A stretch of 64,000 nt of DNA from Cristatella mucedo (lineage: Eukaryota; Bryozoa; Phylactolaemata; Cristatellidae). The translations under genes were made by a program, and so were the position numbers. Below, piece after piece: positions 11,442 to 24,151 of the stretch. Numbering within the stretch: position 1 is the first letter of the stretch; every line of letters starts with the position of its first letter. The DNA lies in NCBI GenBank assembly GCA_009760855.2, contig WPIO01000079.1, forward strand, positions 327,001-391,000, in the 5' to 3' direction. Below the pieces are notes generated by a model. It did no database searches. It was not told where the DNA came from and saw only the letters and a program-made list of their open reading frames with translations.

Positions 11442-11640
11442 TTCGCTGGGCTGGAAGGCAGCAAGGGATTAAAGCACGGTTATAAATGCATGGCATTTGC
11501 CTAATGAATAATGAATGAATATGAATAACGATGAAATAATGATAATGATGATATAAATAATGATAATAATGACAATGAATAACGCCCAGCCATCGGTATG
11601 CGATTACTCACATGGGAGCTCTCATAATATCGAAGGATAA

Positions 11641-11847
11641 AAGAGAAAGAATGAGAGAGAGACAGAGAGACAGAGAGAGAGAGAGACAGACAGAGAGAGA
11701 GAGGGGGAGAGAGAGACAGAGAGACAGAGAGACAGAGAGACAGACAGAGAGAGACAGAGAGAGAGACAGAGACAGACAGACAGAGACAGAGACAGACAGA
11801 CAGAGACAGACAGACAGAGACAGAGACAGAGAGACACAGAGAGAGAC

Positions 11848-11880
<33 letters not shown>

Positions 11881-11935
11881 CAGAGACAGACAGAGACAGA
11901 CCGACAGACAGACACACAAACAGACAGACAGAAGA
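11641..11935 (+). repeat. (GA)/(GACA) compound microsatellite
   Basis: GAGACAGAGAGACAGACA pattern for nearly 300 bases, purine-rich on one strand, followed by GGAAGG-rich sequence to 12080. Confidence 0.95.
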
Positions 11936-14198
11936 AAAACAGAGTAGAAGAATTAGAAGGGAATGAGAGGATGAGTGTGTTTATGTGTGTTGTGTGCAAG
12001 GAGATCGGTAGTAAGAGGGGAGGGAAGGACAGAGAAGGAAGAGAAGGAGGAAGGGGGAAGGAGGAAGGGAGGGATAGAGAAAGACTGCTCGATAGAGCCA
12101 CCTGGGGGTTTCGACTCGGTCGAGCAGCAACTCGAGCTGCTAACCTCGAGTTGCTCTGAACCTGGCAGACCGTGCGCTGCTGTCTTGAGACGAGATGCTG
12201 TTGTTTTGAGTAGGGCACATCGTATAATTCCAGGACACTAGAATCATCAGCCCCCGAGAAGCCAGCATCTGACCTGCCCCAGGTGTATCAACGTTACAGT
12301 GGTGCTGCTGGCAAAAAGCTCAAAAGGAAATCGAAGCACAGCCGAGCAGCTGTCCGAAGCTGGCAATAAAGGACAAATGTCAAGATGAGGACGCAGTGCA
12401 ACCACACTGCTGTGCTGCAGTCACTCCCACTTCACTTCTCTTGTGCACACTGGCAATGAGTACAGCATACTGCAGCAGACTGCATTGTCGCTATGGACTG
12501 CATCTTTGAGCCAGCACACAGCAGCAGCAACACGCACGCATGCGCTGCACATTCTTCAACTGCGGTGGTGCCAGCCAGCACGCCGGGTGCAGTGACAGGC
12601 TTCGTGGTGGGCGAATTAGCTCGATCAAATTCGCCAGATGAAAGATAGTGAGATAGACTCCATCTGCGATCGAGCATGCAGATATGGTTCGAGCGCATTG
12701 GCCGGAAGTGGCTGCATTTGCATTGTGGCAGACCAAGGACAGAGCGAGAACCGTTATATGGCTCTGCTGACAATCAACACCAAGCCTAAGTAGACACTTC
12801 TAGATCTTGGTGGGATCCAAAAACTCGAGGCACCAAGGCTCGAAACAAACGGCTCGTCAAAAAGTACTCACTTGCCTGGCACCATGCATTATCTTGCTGC
12901 TAAATGTACCGACACACAAGCAGAGTATTCGGGCTTTGAAATAAACCCAACTTGCTTGACCAACAATAACACGAGTTAAGCCTTTTTTTGCACGTATCTG
13001 TCTTTGTTTGGTGATGATGCAGTGGCCCACCCAGATGCCTGATTTGAACCACATGGAATGACTGTGGATCGATCGAAAGACCAATGGCTGAGGTGCGGTG
13101 TTCGGCGTACACCAGTAGCTGAACATTTCGGTGAAACTCAGAATCTGTGGAATGCAGTATAGCAGCAGAGACAAAAGAGACAGACAGAAGAGACAGAAGC
13201 TCATAATAACTCAATGCCTGGCCATGCAAGGGAGGTCATAAAGAGGACCCTGGTTGTGGGGCTGTTTCGCACATAGGCATACATACCGACACCGTGTGTG
13301 CTTGTTTTGAGCTGCCAATAAATACTTTCACTTGCTTCACATAACCTAAACTATGTCTGGCATCGTAGAAGACCCTTGTATAACCCAAACGAGCTAATAG
13401 TCACAGCCCTGGCAGCCACACTGCAAGGCTTTTTTTGCGAATTAGTGCACACTTTTAATCATGCTAGTAGCCATGAAAACAGCCATCTTCACGGCATATC
13501 TTTTTACATTACTGTGGGGAAATTCCCAACAAATTAGCAATGAATTCGGGTAGGCACCTGGTGACCTGCTTAATTAAATTCACCCCATAGTTTCTGGCAG
13601 TCAGTTAACATACTCCAACTAAGTCATCACGACTGAACTAGTTGTAATAATTAAATGCTGGCGTTCTGAACATCAGTGACACCAGTGATTCATAATATTG
13701 ACCGAGTAACTCTTGCCAGCAAGTATTCTAAAACTGCAATGATCTGATCAACCAGTAATCGATAGGCTCATTTGATGGTGCCAAAAATTTAAACTACCAT
13801 CACCTGGCTTCATAAGGACGCCCTTTACACACTCTTTTTTTAAAAGGAATCCAGTACCAAGATTAGGCAGGGGTTTAGCAAAGGACAAGCAGGTCATAGC
13901 CCCTTACAACCACCTGAAGATGTGCTCCTTCACCATCTCATGATTGGCATCCTCTGGAAAGGTCAAGATCTGGCCCCTTCCTTGGCTTAATCCTAGCTAT
14001 GGTATGGTTAGGGGGGCACATGACAACAACATTGCAACAATTTGTTCATAAAAGCCATGTGATTTTAAATACACCTGCTCATAGTATGCCATTTCATTAA
14101 CTGCCAAATTGCTTCGAGAGCTTTCTTGGTTATTTTCAGGCCTGCCACCGTGTCACTTTCAGGCCTGTCACTGTATGGGTGTTCAAAAGTTTTCTTTC
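11936..14198. other. No gene recognised
   Basis: Intergenic between the Tec-like and CEP63-like genes. A purine-rich stretch to 12080, then unique sequence without splice-bounded frames or known repeats. Confidence 0.55.
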
Positions 14199-14201
14199 TC
14201 A

Positions 14202-14255
<54 letters not shown>

Positions 14256-14316
14256 CCTCTTCTGTGTCTGCCACTGTCTCCCTCTCCCATCTCTGTGTCT
14301 GTCTGTCTCTCTTTCT

Positions 14317-14398
<82 letters not shown>
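14199..14398 (+). repeat. Two (CT)n blocks
   Basis: CT runs at 14199-14251 and 14319-14398 separated by a CTGTCTCC-rich spacer. Long pyrimidine tract. Confidence 0.95.
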
Positions 14399-14399
<1 letters not shown>

Positions 14400-14884
14400 G
14401 TGGTACTTATAGAAGCGTACATTGTCAATGGCAACAACTTAATTTCTAACATCAATATCTCCAAAGTGTACAACTCCTACGACGTATTTTGCTACATTGA
14501 ATGCAGCTGGACCATACACAATACACTTCTCACTTTGTGATCTGGAATACTCTCCTGATCTAGTGACCTAATCAACGAGTATTCACAAGAATCGACCCAG
14601 AAAAAATATACCCTTCCCCATCTGATCGCTGCTGCCACTCCATTTGCCGATCTAAAAGCTAGACGCCTAGGATAAGTACTTCAGAGAGCACATGCATCTA
14701 AAGCTCTCTACGCAGTCACGCCGCCTACAGCAATCAAGCCAAACGCAGTCTGCTGCTTCTCTAAGCTGAGCAATTGCAGATCTACAACATTGGTAGAATG
14801 ACAATGAGGCCTCCTCTGTATAAACGGTGCAGGAGCAGATTCATCTTGTCAACCGTACTAGAATCATCATGGGTGGCGCACTAG

Positions 14885-15985
14885 CGCCGATACATACTTG
14901 GGATAGAAGATATGGATAACGCGGGGGGGGGGTGAGTGCAACGCATTACTATAATATAAGGATCATCAATAGAGTGCTGGCGATCGTATGAGTACTTTTC
15001 GAAGTCGAGGCGGCAGCCGAACTGCCGGCAAGATCAGCTAGCAACATCGAACAGTCTGAACAAACTTGAGCCAGGCTAGGAAGTCTTTCGGACATAAAAA
15101 GAAGGCAGTAACAGCTAGCACACTGTCAGCCCATTCCTGGATTAGCGGCACCTGAGGTAGGGCCTGGTCAACCCGGATAATCGCAGGTCTACGCGACTCC
15201 TCTGCTAAGGAAGTGCCAAAGCTACAATTACTAAATTTCAGTCCTGTAGTGCTGTAGTGCTTGCAATAGCGCCGATACAGACTAGGGATAGAAGATATGG
15301 ATAATGCAGGAAGCAAATGAGTATGACACATTACTATAATATAAGGATTGTCAATAGGGTTCGAACAGTCTGAACAAACTTGAACAAGGCTTGAACAGTT
15401 TTTCAGACATAAAATGACGGCAGCAACAGCACTGAATCGTACCTGCATATGAAATTTCACGAAAACTCGGTAGCTAGGCACCGCGCGGCTGGACCCATAA
15501 CCAGATGTCCAGGCCGTGGCCCAAGCAGGAAGCAGGGCTTTCGTCCCGGACCACAACGCGGAAGCTGAGACTGGACGGACACAGTGCGGGCTGCGCATGG
15601 CCTAACCTCGGATCCGGTGGGGTGTGGTCGGCGTGTCTCCCCCCCCCCCCCCATAGCCTCACTACCCCAGCTCTCTGTCGTCACCGTTTGCCAAACAAAT
15701 AGCTGTCACCGTACAGCTAATAAATAGTAGTCTGCTCCTATAGAATGGGTCCTATGTTGTGTGAGGGCGATTGAGCAACAGCTAGCTAGCGGTGCTAGCT
15801 GTAGGGGCTTGGTCACACGAGCCCCTACAGCTAGGTCATACGACACTGTCAGTCCATTCCTGGATCAGCCGACTTCTGATGTGGCGTCTGGCCAACCCGG
15901 ATAATCGCTGGTGCACGCCACTCCTCCGCTAAAGGAGACGCCAAAGCTAAGATTTCAACATTTCCGACCTGTCATTCTTGTCCTG
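14885..15985 (+). repeat. Unclassified repeat, three imperfect copies
   Basis: GCGCCGATACA...GATAGAAGATATGGATAA occurs at about 14885 and 15272; GAACAGTCTGAACAAACTTGA at about 15048 and 15364; CACTGTCAG(C/T)CCATTCCTGGAT...CAACCCGGATAATCGC at about 15120 and 15843. Family not recognised; no coding signal. Confidence 0.75.
15795..15834. repeat. Perfect inverted repeat, 15-bp arms
   Basis: CTAGCTGTAGGGGCT and AGCCCCTACAGCTAG around a 10-base loop. A related GGGCTTGGCTCCCACGAGCCC is at 176-196. Confidence 0.85.
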
Positions 15986-16849
15986 ATGAAGAATGAAGCG
16001 ACGCGATGGCCAGCATCCTTAGAGCCCTCCACGTCCGGACAGAGACTAGTCGGCAAATATGGGTAGTCAGCCAGATAAAAGTACGACGGCCAAACTAGTT
16101 TCCAAAAATTTTAAATGTCTCTTTTAATATTCGCGCATTTTGAGTGTCTATATTATCGCGATACCCTTCAATTCGGGACCCTTCAATTCGGGACTACCAG
16201 CCTGAGGAACATAATCACCTCCAACCGGTACGTTCAGCTCAGCTGTCTCTAAAACATAGTAAACAATAATAATAATAATAATAATAAATATAATTAAAAT
16301 ACAAACTATATCGTCGGTATTGGTAAAATTATATAAAAATTTAAACGGCCGACGATAAAATGCGTACAATGCGTACAAAATGCGTACAATGTGCGAAGAC
16401 CTGAAGCTAGCGATACGCCGACGATAAAACACAGATAATCTCAAATAATCCGCACGAAACTCGCTAGCAATAAAGCTGTACTGGTAACAGCAAAGGGTAG
16501 CCTGTATTCGATGGCCAGCATACCCGGGTGACTTCCTGCTGACTTGCTAGAAGGCGCACAGCCGCTCACGCTCAGCGGTAGACTTACCTACCGGCAGACC
16601 GTTGCTCCGAGACCACGACGTCGGTCAGGCCTTGTATAGTAGCCAGGTCATAAGGTCATAAGGTCATATATACAATCACTTGCATACATAATGCAGCTCA
16701 TACGCCTCAGCTCACGGCGGCCATCTCATAAGCAACCCAACTCGGCGGCAATGCATCTCAATCGATGCTCAGCTACAAACTCATAGCTCACAATCGAGGG
16801 GCATAACACAGCCAACCTTGCTTGTCGAGTGAATCTGTCTTACAAGTCG

Positions 16850-17091
16850 CTTAGCTGGCTAGCAACGGCCTTGACCTATCTGACACTGCTCACCGAGTTC
16901 ACTCTCGAACGAATCGTACGCTTCTCAGCATCTATTCATTTCGCCATATCTCGGACTAAATTGAAATCTTTGGGAGATCGAGCCTTCGGCACCGAAATTC
17001 TGGAACTCGTTTCCAGCCACGTGGCCACTAACTGCTCTGAGCAGCTCGAAGCTTTTAATTCTCAGTCTGACGATTCGCGTCCGTTCCCTTC
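16850..17091 (+). mobile_element. Old LINE fragment interrupted by the solo LTR
   Basis: FTLERIVRFSASIHFAIS and TKLKSLGDRAF read like the LINE family 1 C-terminal region, degenerate. It ends at the LTR boundary (17092). Confidence 0.5.
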
Positions 17092-18426
17092 TGTAGCGCC
17101 CGGCTGGCTTTGGCTGAATTTTAGCGCGAACAAGAGCTGTTCGGCGGCGGGCTAGAGCCCCTTTGTCCTGGAGCAGTGAGCCAGAGAGGAGCGTCAGTGC
17201 GGTTAGAGAGGAAGCGCTTAGGAGCAGGCCAGGAAGCTCTGAGACGGGCGGCGGCGATTCGGCCTTTAGAATTGGTCCGATACTCGCGGAAGCTGCTGAT
17301 AGATGTTGGCTGGCCTGTCAACCCCCGCCTTCCCTCTTTCCAAGAAAAAATCTTCTGGAACCCATTCGCCATTCAAGCTGGACGGAGGTACCCTTCCAGT
17401 GGCCTGGGGACGGTAGTAATTCCTTTCTGTAATGGGCCAAGGTGTCCGGGCCCAATACCACTAAGCTCTTGCCCCATTGTCTCAGCCAAGTATTTAAGAG
17501 TCGAGCGACGCTCGCTCTGGGTCTTTTGCCTCGTGTCTTTTGTCTCTGGTCCGGCTCTGCGCCTCGACGCCGTCGGGCACTCGTTTCTCTAAAAGCGAGG
17601 GAGGAGGGCGGGCTGTCCGCCGACGATGGACGGAACAAGACGAGACAGCTCTAGGAGGATTCGGTGGAACCCCACCGAACACGGTCGTATCGCGCCCGAG
17701 CTGGCATTTTTTGTGTGTTCTTTCGTGTTTTGTGTTTCTTTTGTGTCGTGTGTGTGCGCGCTAGCACGTGGTCTCGGCATAGGGATTTGCCGGCGCGAGC
17801 TAGGCGTAGTTGGCGTGTGTGGAGCTCTAGTTCACCGGGTAGGGTTTAGGCTCCGGGTCGCGCTTCAGTGTGGAGAAGTATTTCCTCCGCAGGAGTGCTT
17901 GAGTTGGCGTGTGTGGAGTATTCCGGTCGCACTGGTGGAAACCGAGTTCTAGTTCACCGGGTAGGGTTTAGACTCCGGTTCGCACTTCAGTGTGGAGAAG
18001 TACTCCCTCCGCTCGAGTGTTTAAGATGGCGTGTTTGGGGTATTCCCTCGGCACAGGTGGGAACGGATTCCTAGTTCACCGGTTAGGGTTTAGGGTCCGG
18101 GTCGCGCTTAGTGTAGAGGAGTATTCCCTCCGCAAGAGTGTTGAACGTGCGAGGAGTGTGGAGATAAAGCTGAACTAGACGCGCAGCGACTTTGTGCGCT
18201 TGCGAATAAAGTTCAGTAAAATCCCCAATTTGTGTGTCTTGCTTCCAATTCACGCCGCGGACTCACGACCCCTTTTAGTAACGGTAAGCAGGTCAGCGCC
18301 AGAAACGCTCGTTTCGTGGCGGCCAGCTTATTGCGCGTAGGCGCGCACCGAACGGCATTAGGCGATAGGCTACGCCGCTAGGTAAGCGGCAGGTCAAGCT
18401 TACCCCGCCGAGCCTTCGGCGTTACA
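17092..18426 (+). mobile_element. Probable solo LTR, 1335 bp
   Basis: Starts TGTAGCGCC and ends GGCGTTACA, an imperfect inverted pair with TG...CA ends. Flanked by the 4-base duplication CTTC (17088-17091 and 18427-18430). Contains a TATA-like TATTTAAG near 17491 and a polyadenylation signal AATAAA near 18206. No internal retrotransposon genes adjoin it, so it reads as a solo LTR left by recombination. GC-rich compared with its flanks; open frames inside are not convincing. Three 122-bp tandem copies lie within. Confidence 0.72.
17830..18170 (+). repeat. 122-bp tandem repeat inside the solo LTR
   Basis: Copies begin GTTCACCGGG/TTAGGGTTTAG at 17830, 17952 and 18074 (last copy partial), about 80-85% alike. 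The period is not a multiple of three, which argues against coding. Confidence 0.85.
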
Positions 18427-18819
18427 CTTCATCCGCTTTCCCTTCGAATGAGTGAACTGGTGTGCTTCCTGTTCCGCCGCCGTGCTCTGCCTCCTTTGCC
18501 GCCGTGCACGATCCAGCGATCGTGCTATCATTCACTATGATCCAGTGCATGCTACTTACCAGTGGTCTTGCTAACCGGTGGCTACGAGTGACCTTGTGCT
18601 AACTTATTTCATTTTCAAAGTTGACGTGCATGTTGTCATGGCGAGTAGCTTGACTTTCGATCAAGACTTTGCTTAAAGTGTGCTGCGCCGTTCGTAGAAT
18701 TAAGTGCTGAAGGCTGAATTGTGGTTTTTTGATCTGCCAAAATTTGAGATTAGGAAAAATTCCATGCTAAACTCCCAAGGAGAGGTACTTAGCCAAACGT
18801 TCGTGAATTAAAATAAATA

Positions 18820-18990
18820 CTAACTGATTTAACAGCCTCTTTCTGTATAGCGATAGAAGAGCCTTGGTGGCTATCGCCACCGCTTGCACTGGCGATAAAG
18901 GATCGCCCACCACAGGATTCGAACCCACGACCTCGGGGCCGAGGTCGTTGAAAAGCAGCCACCTTATCTAGTGAGCCATTACGGCTCACC
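18820..18990 (-). mobile_element. SINE A copy
   Basis: In reverse: GTGAGCCGTAATGGCTCACTAGATAAGG head, GACCTCGGCCCCGAGGTCG insert, GGTTCGAATCC B box and AGGCTGTTAAATCAG end. Closest relative of the 31.5-kb copy, sharing the CTCGGCCCCGAG palindrome. Confidence 0.8.
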
Positions 18991-19139
18991 GATCAGTGCC
19001 GAAATTAAGGAGACAGAAAACTAAGGAACCGCGATTAAGCCCAATTGCTCCAAATATGATACAGCAAGTGAACAGCTTACTTACAGAATAGGTTTATCAT
19101 GACTGCCATTGTACTTCATGCAAACACGCGAAGAGCTTT

Positions 19140-19255
19140 TGTATGTATGTATGTATCTCCGTCTGTATTTCCACAAAGTCATAAAGGCCATGTGGATGTT
19201 ACGCAGGAGAGTTTTGTATAGCGCACTCACAGCCTAAGTGGCTTTCGTTACGCAT
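19140..19255 (-). mobile_element. LINE family 2 tail
   Basis: (GTAT)n then ATCTCCGTCTGTATTTCCACAAAGTCATAAAGG...AGTGGCTTTCG: the 3' end in reverse. Confidence 0.78.
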
Positions 19256-20920
19256 TTTTATAAGCGGCAGTGATATTGAAACTAAAATGTACTGGTAGTC
19301 AGCATCTAAATCGGCGTGATAGTAACACTAATAAGATGCAGCTTGTACAGCGCCACAAAAAAAGGTTATCGCTACTCAGGCGCTTTACAAGTCACTGCAA
19401 TAGAATCAATACCAAATGGGGTTAGTGGGGCATGTATCAAAGTATCAAGGATGAAAGAGCAATTGTAAGTACAATTATTGTTATTATATTAGTATTATTA
19501 GCATAATTCTTAGGTGAGCATTCTCAAGCCAGTATAATTCTTAGGTGAGCATTCTAAAATATTTTCGAAGGCTTTCAACTAACTTTCACCATACTGCAGT
19601 TAATCTTTTTAGTCGAGATCTCATTCTCAGATAGAAATCTGAATCTAATTTTGAAAAATACTGCATCATTGTCCAACCGCGTGGGTTAGGGAAACAAAGG
19701 CAAGGCTAATTTATCGGCATCATAATCTCGGAACGATGCATTAAACTAGCTTTGCATACAGGCTATATCTCTGCAACTTGAACCGTACCGCCTCATATCC
19801 CGATTTCAAAGAAATAATATCTTTGATGTTTATATACAATTTGAGAGTTAAGCCAATGCACTTAAGCGAGCTAACCAAGTCATGGGAAGAGTGGTTAGAA
19901 CGGGCGTGGGATCAAACTCGTACGCCAATTGAATCAGACTCACTAGTCTCTCAAAACGTCGACCAATTGGAGTACGTGTAAAGGTAAATTATTCTAACCT
20001 AGACTTTTTATATGGAAAGTATTCCAAACTTCACCTGTATGTAAATATTCCTTTACTGTATATAGCTTATTGTTTTTCTTGCCTGCCACGCTATTTCAAT
20101 TCTCCACGTTCATCACTAAACTTATTACTTATAAACTTATACGTTCATCACTATACTTATCATCCCTAAACTTACTTAAAAACGTAATTCATCGGTAATT
20201 TAGGTTCATCAAACTTGTATGGTGAAGTTATGAAACTCGCATGGATCACCGTTGCATTGATCAATCGATCGAGAGCTCGACCGACCGAGAGCTCAATCGA
20301 TCGAGACCTCTATTCGGTGGTAGTTGCTTGCGAAAGCGTAAACAACTATCGCCGCACTCGCTGTTGCATCAAAGCTGCTCCGGCGGCGGCAGATCGAAGG
20401 CGGAAGTCTCACGGAGACACGGGGGGCCCGGCGTACGTGAGCGGTACAAGAGCCTCTGCTTATTGCTCGCTCTCACGTGTACATCTATGATGAGCGCTCG
20501 CTGAATCACCGCAGTTGGGGAAGTTGAGCCGCTGAGGCGGGCAATATCCCCTACATCAAAGGCACCGAGTGCTGCACCGAGTCAACGGCCCAACTCACCG
20601 CCGGCTGCACGTGGGGCATGCATTGCACATTAGTGGCCGGGAGCTGCGCCAATTACAACAGCAGCGGCGGCAGCAGCAGGCACGCACAACGTCGCGAAAA
20701 CGTGCTCTGGTCTCACGATGGCTGCTGCTGCCGCCAATGAACCTGCAACCGGAAACGTGGACATTCATTTACGCAAGGTGCCCGAACTTGCGGCGTGCGC
20801 GGAAGTGCAATTTTAAAGCCTGTAGAAGGAAAAACATATATATATATACACACATATATATATATATATGTATGTATATATATATATGTGTATATATGTA
20901 TGTATATATATGTGTGTATG

Positions 20921-20959
<39 letters not shown>

Positions 20960-21895
20960 ATATCGCTGGACTCTTTGAGCCTTTTCGATAAATGGTAATT
21001 TAGCTTAGGTAATAAGTGATGTAGACAACAAACAATATGACACGGTGCAAATCTACACGTGCATGTATTTGTTTGGTTTTAACAAATTTATTCAAAAGAC
21101 TGCCAGTACTTCTGGCTCTAGAAGGGTTTGACCGTCCTCCAATCTCTTCCGGCAGCCGTTGGATTCTATGCTCATGCATTGTTTGTGCACTGCCGAGCCA
21201 CTGTTCGTTCTAAAACCACCCGATAGCTGGCTGCAGTTTGTGGTAGATGGATGTCCCCACATATGCTGCCAATGCATCGATTTGTGCCGGGCTGCTGACG
21301 GCTCCGCCGAAGGAGTCATTGTCGGCCCCTAAATCACTGCGAGAGGCACCTGCATAATGCGGCGGCTGCATAAGCTGATCCCTCGACGGGTCTCCTTGCG
21401 TCTAGTGCTTGCGGCCTTTCGAGTCACGTACTCTCACACAGGGTTGAAATTCCAAATGTTTATTCTGGCTTGTATTGTAAAGTATCGCCGGGCTGCTACT
21501 CCACGACCCCACAGAGATTAAGTAAGATTTACACTGGACGTTTCAATTAGCACACTCAAAGCATCAGCGAGTTTCGGTGTGTATACAATTGCCACCAGAC
21601 TCCATCTCATGTAACAAAGAGAAATTAAATAGTATACCTGGGTCAAGGTAGTGTCGAGGAAGTGAGTAGCATGAGGTTGTAGCGCAGGAAATAATGTGCT
21701 ACAGTCGGCAGCACGAGAAGATGCCGCAAAATTGTAAGATCTGTTAAAGTGAGTCAGCTGTCCTGTATTGCCACTTCCATGGTACCCACTTCGTCGACTG
21801 CCAAGGATAAGAAGGGCAGATGCTTCTTTGGCCAGCAGCGACAGCATTATTAGAGCACAAGAATGGAGCAGCTAATCTATTTATTGTTCGTAGAA
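19255..21895. other. No gene recognised
   Basis: Unique A/T-rich sequence to 20200, then a GC-richer segment (20240-20800) with short frames lacking motifs, then the (TA)n block and unique sequence. A CATCACTAAACTTATTACTTATAAACTTATA tandem motif lies near 20110-20175. Confidence 0.5.
20834..20964 (+). repeat. (TA)n microsatellite with TG/TT interruptions
   Basis: TATATA with ATGTATGTATA interruptions. Confidence 0.95.
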
Positions 21896-23190
21896 AATAC
21901 GAGTGCCCGAAGAGGCTGAAACTGGTGCAGCAGTTCGGCTAGGTATTAAGAAGCCAAGCAACGGCCTTGTGAGTCAGGGTAAGAATGCAAGTATTCACTG
22001 ACCCACAAACGGAGCGATATGAGCTCCTTTAGTAATAGAGGCTGAACCAGAGGCCGAACCTCCTGGATATCTGACCAACCTTTTAGCTAAGTACATCTCC
22101 AGCTGTTCAAGCTAGGCAAGTTTTCGGTGGCCCAGCCAAAACTGAATTACAGAAGTCCAGCCTAGACAGAACCAGAGAGGCATTAAGATCTTTTTAATAA
22201 TACAGTTACATTTGCATAGAGCCCTCAGAAAACATAATTTATTTCTAGGCACTTCAAATATGCTGTATTGAAAGCATGATCAAATGATTTGGTGGTAGCC
22301 AAATGTACATTGCCAACAAGCATAACATATGGTTAGAGGTGATTTTAGCCAGCTGCCGACGTAGACAGTATCAAACTTGGACATGGATCAAACATGATGA
22401 CTTGCTGTGAAAGCAGTCATGTGAAAAAACTTTTTAAAGCCAAGCAGTTTATCAAAAAGGACATTCAAAATCTGGCATATGACGACGGTCGCACAACAGG
22501 ATCACCAATCAAAAGTGCAAAGTCTCATAGTCCAGCCTCTGGCTTACGGTTTCCCATGCTTAATAGTTCGGTTGTCTCAAAATTTAGGCTACGAACAAAT
22601 CTTGGCTGACATTCAGATTCAAATATCAGCAAGGCAGGCATTCAGTTTATCAGATGATTTTAACTACACGTACATCTGAGTACCTACCACCATCACAGTG
22701 GTGAGCAGCACCCCTTTTTCGAGAGGCTCCTTATAACATCCGGATAACAGTGATGGGCCTGCAATGAACCCTTGCGGAACTCCACGGGTGACTAGCCTGT
22801 TGGGCGACCGGTAACCACCCCAAAACACGAATGAACAAGTACGATTCTAAAAATGCTAGAGTCTAATCCGTCAGACCAATCGTTGTTTTATATCTTTGAA
22901 GTAAGATATCGTGACCAATAGTGTCAAACTTACCTGATAATTGAACAGGAGCAGGGCAGTGACACTATCAAGGAGTTTAAAGGCCATACATATGGTCGAC
23001 AGATTGGGCTAGCAATCTAAGAACTGTAGAAGCAGGACAGCAAAAAAACTGCAACCAAGTAACTCCCAGTCTGACATGGCCGATGCATGTCACAAGTGGA
23101 CTCCGAAGGCAGGCCATATAGCTTCAAGGTATAGAGCATCGACACAGCTCCTCTAGACGAGATGGACTCCTATATACACAGATCATGCGT
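21895..23190 (-). mobile_element. LINE family 2, degenerate copy
   Basis: Reverse-strand remnants of LAELLHQFQ (near 21935), the RARF-type region and IGDPVVRPSS (near 22500), and the SAAFDTIDH region (near 22915), split by a family 1 tail at 22190-22345. Confidence 0.7.
22190..22345 (-). mobile_element. LINE family 1 tail
   Basis: Decayed reverse-complement hairpin (GAGCCCTCAGAAAACATAA...CTAGGCACTT) splitting the family 2 copy at 21895-23190. Confidence 0.65.
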
Positions 23191-23214
23191 ATCGACTGCG
23201 TATTCTGGAGTTTC

Positions 23215-23420
23215 CTTTAATAATAATAATAATAATAATGTACTTGATAAAGCGCCCTCAGAGAACTTAATCTCTTTCTAGGCGCTTTACATTTGCTGCA
23301 AAGGGAAATGCAATTGAATGGTAAGTAAAATCATGCTTGAAAAACAAACAAAATGAATAAAATGGTTAGGGGTGACATGCACAGGGTCAGCATGCAAATG
23401 TGGTTAGTGGCGCTGTGGCC
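23215..23420 (-). mobile_element. LINE family 1 tail
   Basis: (TAA)n, perfect hairpin and 3' region in reverse complement, nearly identical in places to 42397-42620. Confidence 0.82.
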
Positions 23421-23424
23421 TTCA

Positions 23425-24052
23425 CCTTACACGCCGTTTCTTTGCTATCCACAAAAACAGAGGAACGCTGAGAAGCGTTCCTCTGATACGTTATGTACAA
23501 GAGATAGTCCTGTGTGTATACATTTCAGTAGCCAATTTATATAAGCAGAGCTATGGAAATTGTCTCAAAATAAAGCTATTGCAATAATTAAACTATTCCA
23601 TTGGAAGCCACTTTGAAGATTCCAGAAGGCGAGACCAGCGACGAGTCTGGGGCAGCGGCATGCCGGGCTCCTTGGTTTGGCATACAGTCGACTCAGCTTA
23701 TAACAATATGTTCGGGCAAGCAAATAGGCATTCTTATAATTCGGATATTATTCCCATATTCGGAGTGGGACTGATATGGCTTAAGACTTCCGGGATGCAC
23801 AACTGCTATTCTTATAAGCGTTGCATTCCTATATCAGATATTTTTATACTCACTCAGAGTCGACTGTACATGACTATCAGCTGCTGGGCACGATTGAAAA
23901 TGGGCTTAAAAAACAGGTGCTCAGTCTTCAACAGACTTCGATATTTCCTACAGAATAATAGGCGAGGCAGCAAACTTCAGCGATGATTCGCCAGGTGGAC
24001 CACAATGGAGAAAGTTGGCTAAAGATACACAAGCAAAACGAAAAGTATGAGG

Positions 24053-24151
<99 letters not shown>

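Larger units (their letters stand above)
14400..16850. other. No gene; repeats only
   Basis: Holds the unclassified repeat, the hairpin at 15795 and a short (ATA)n near 16267. Duplicated TGCGTACAA motifs lie at 16357-16395. Confidence 0.55.

Noticed and set aside
17176-17952. Overlapping plus frames of 60-138 codons
   Set aside because: They lie inside the GC-rich solo LTR. No motifs, and the 122-bp repeat is not a multiple of three.
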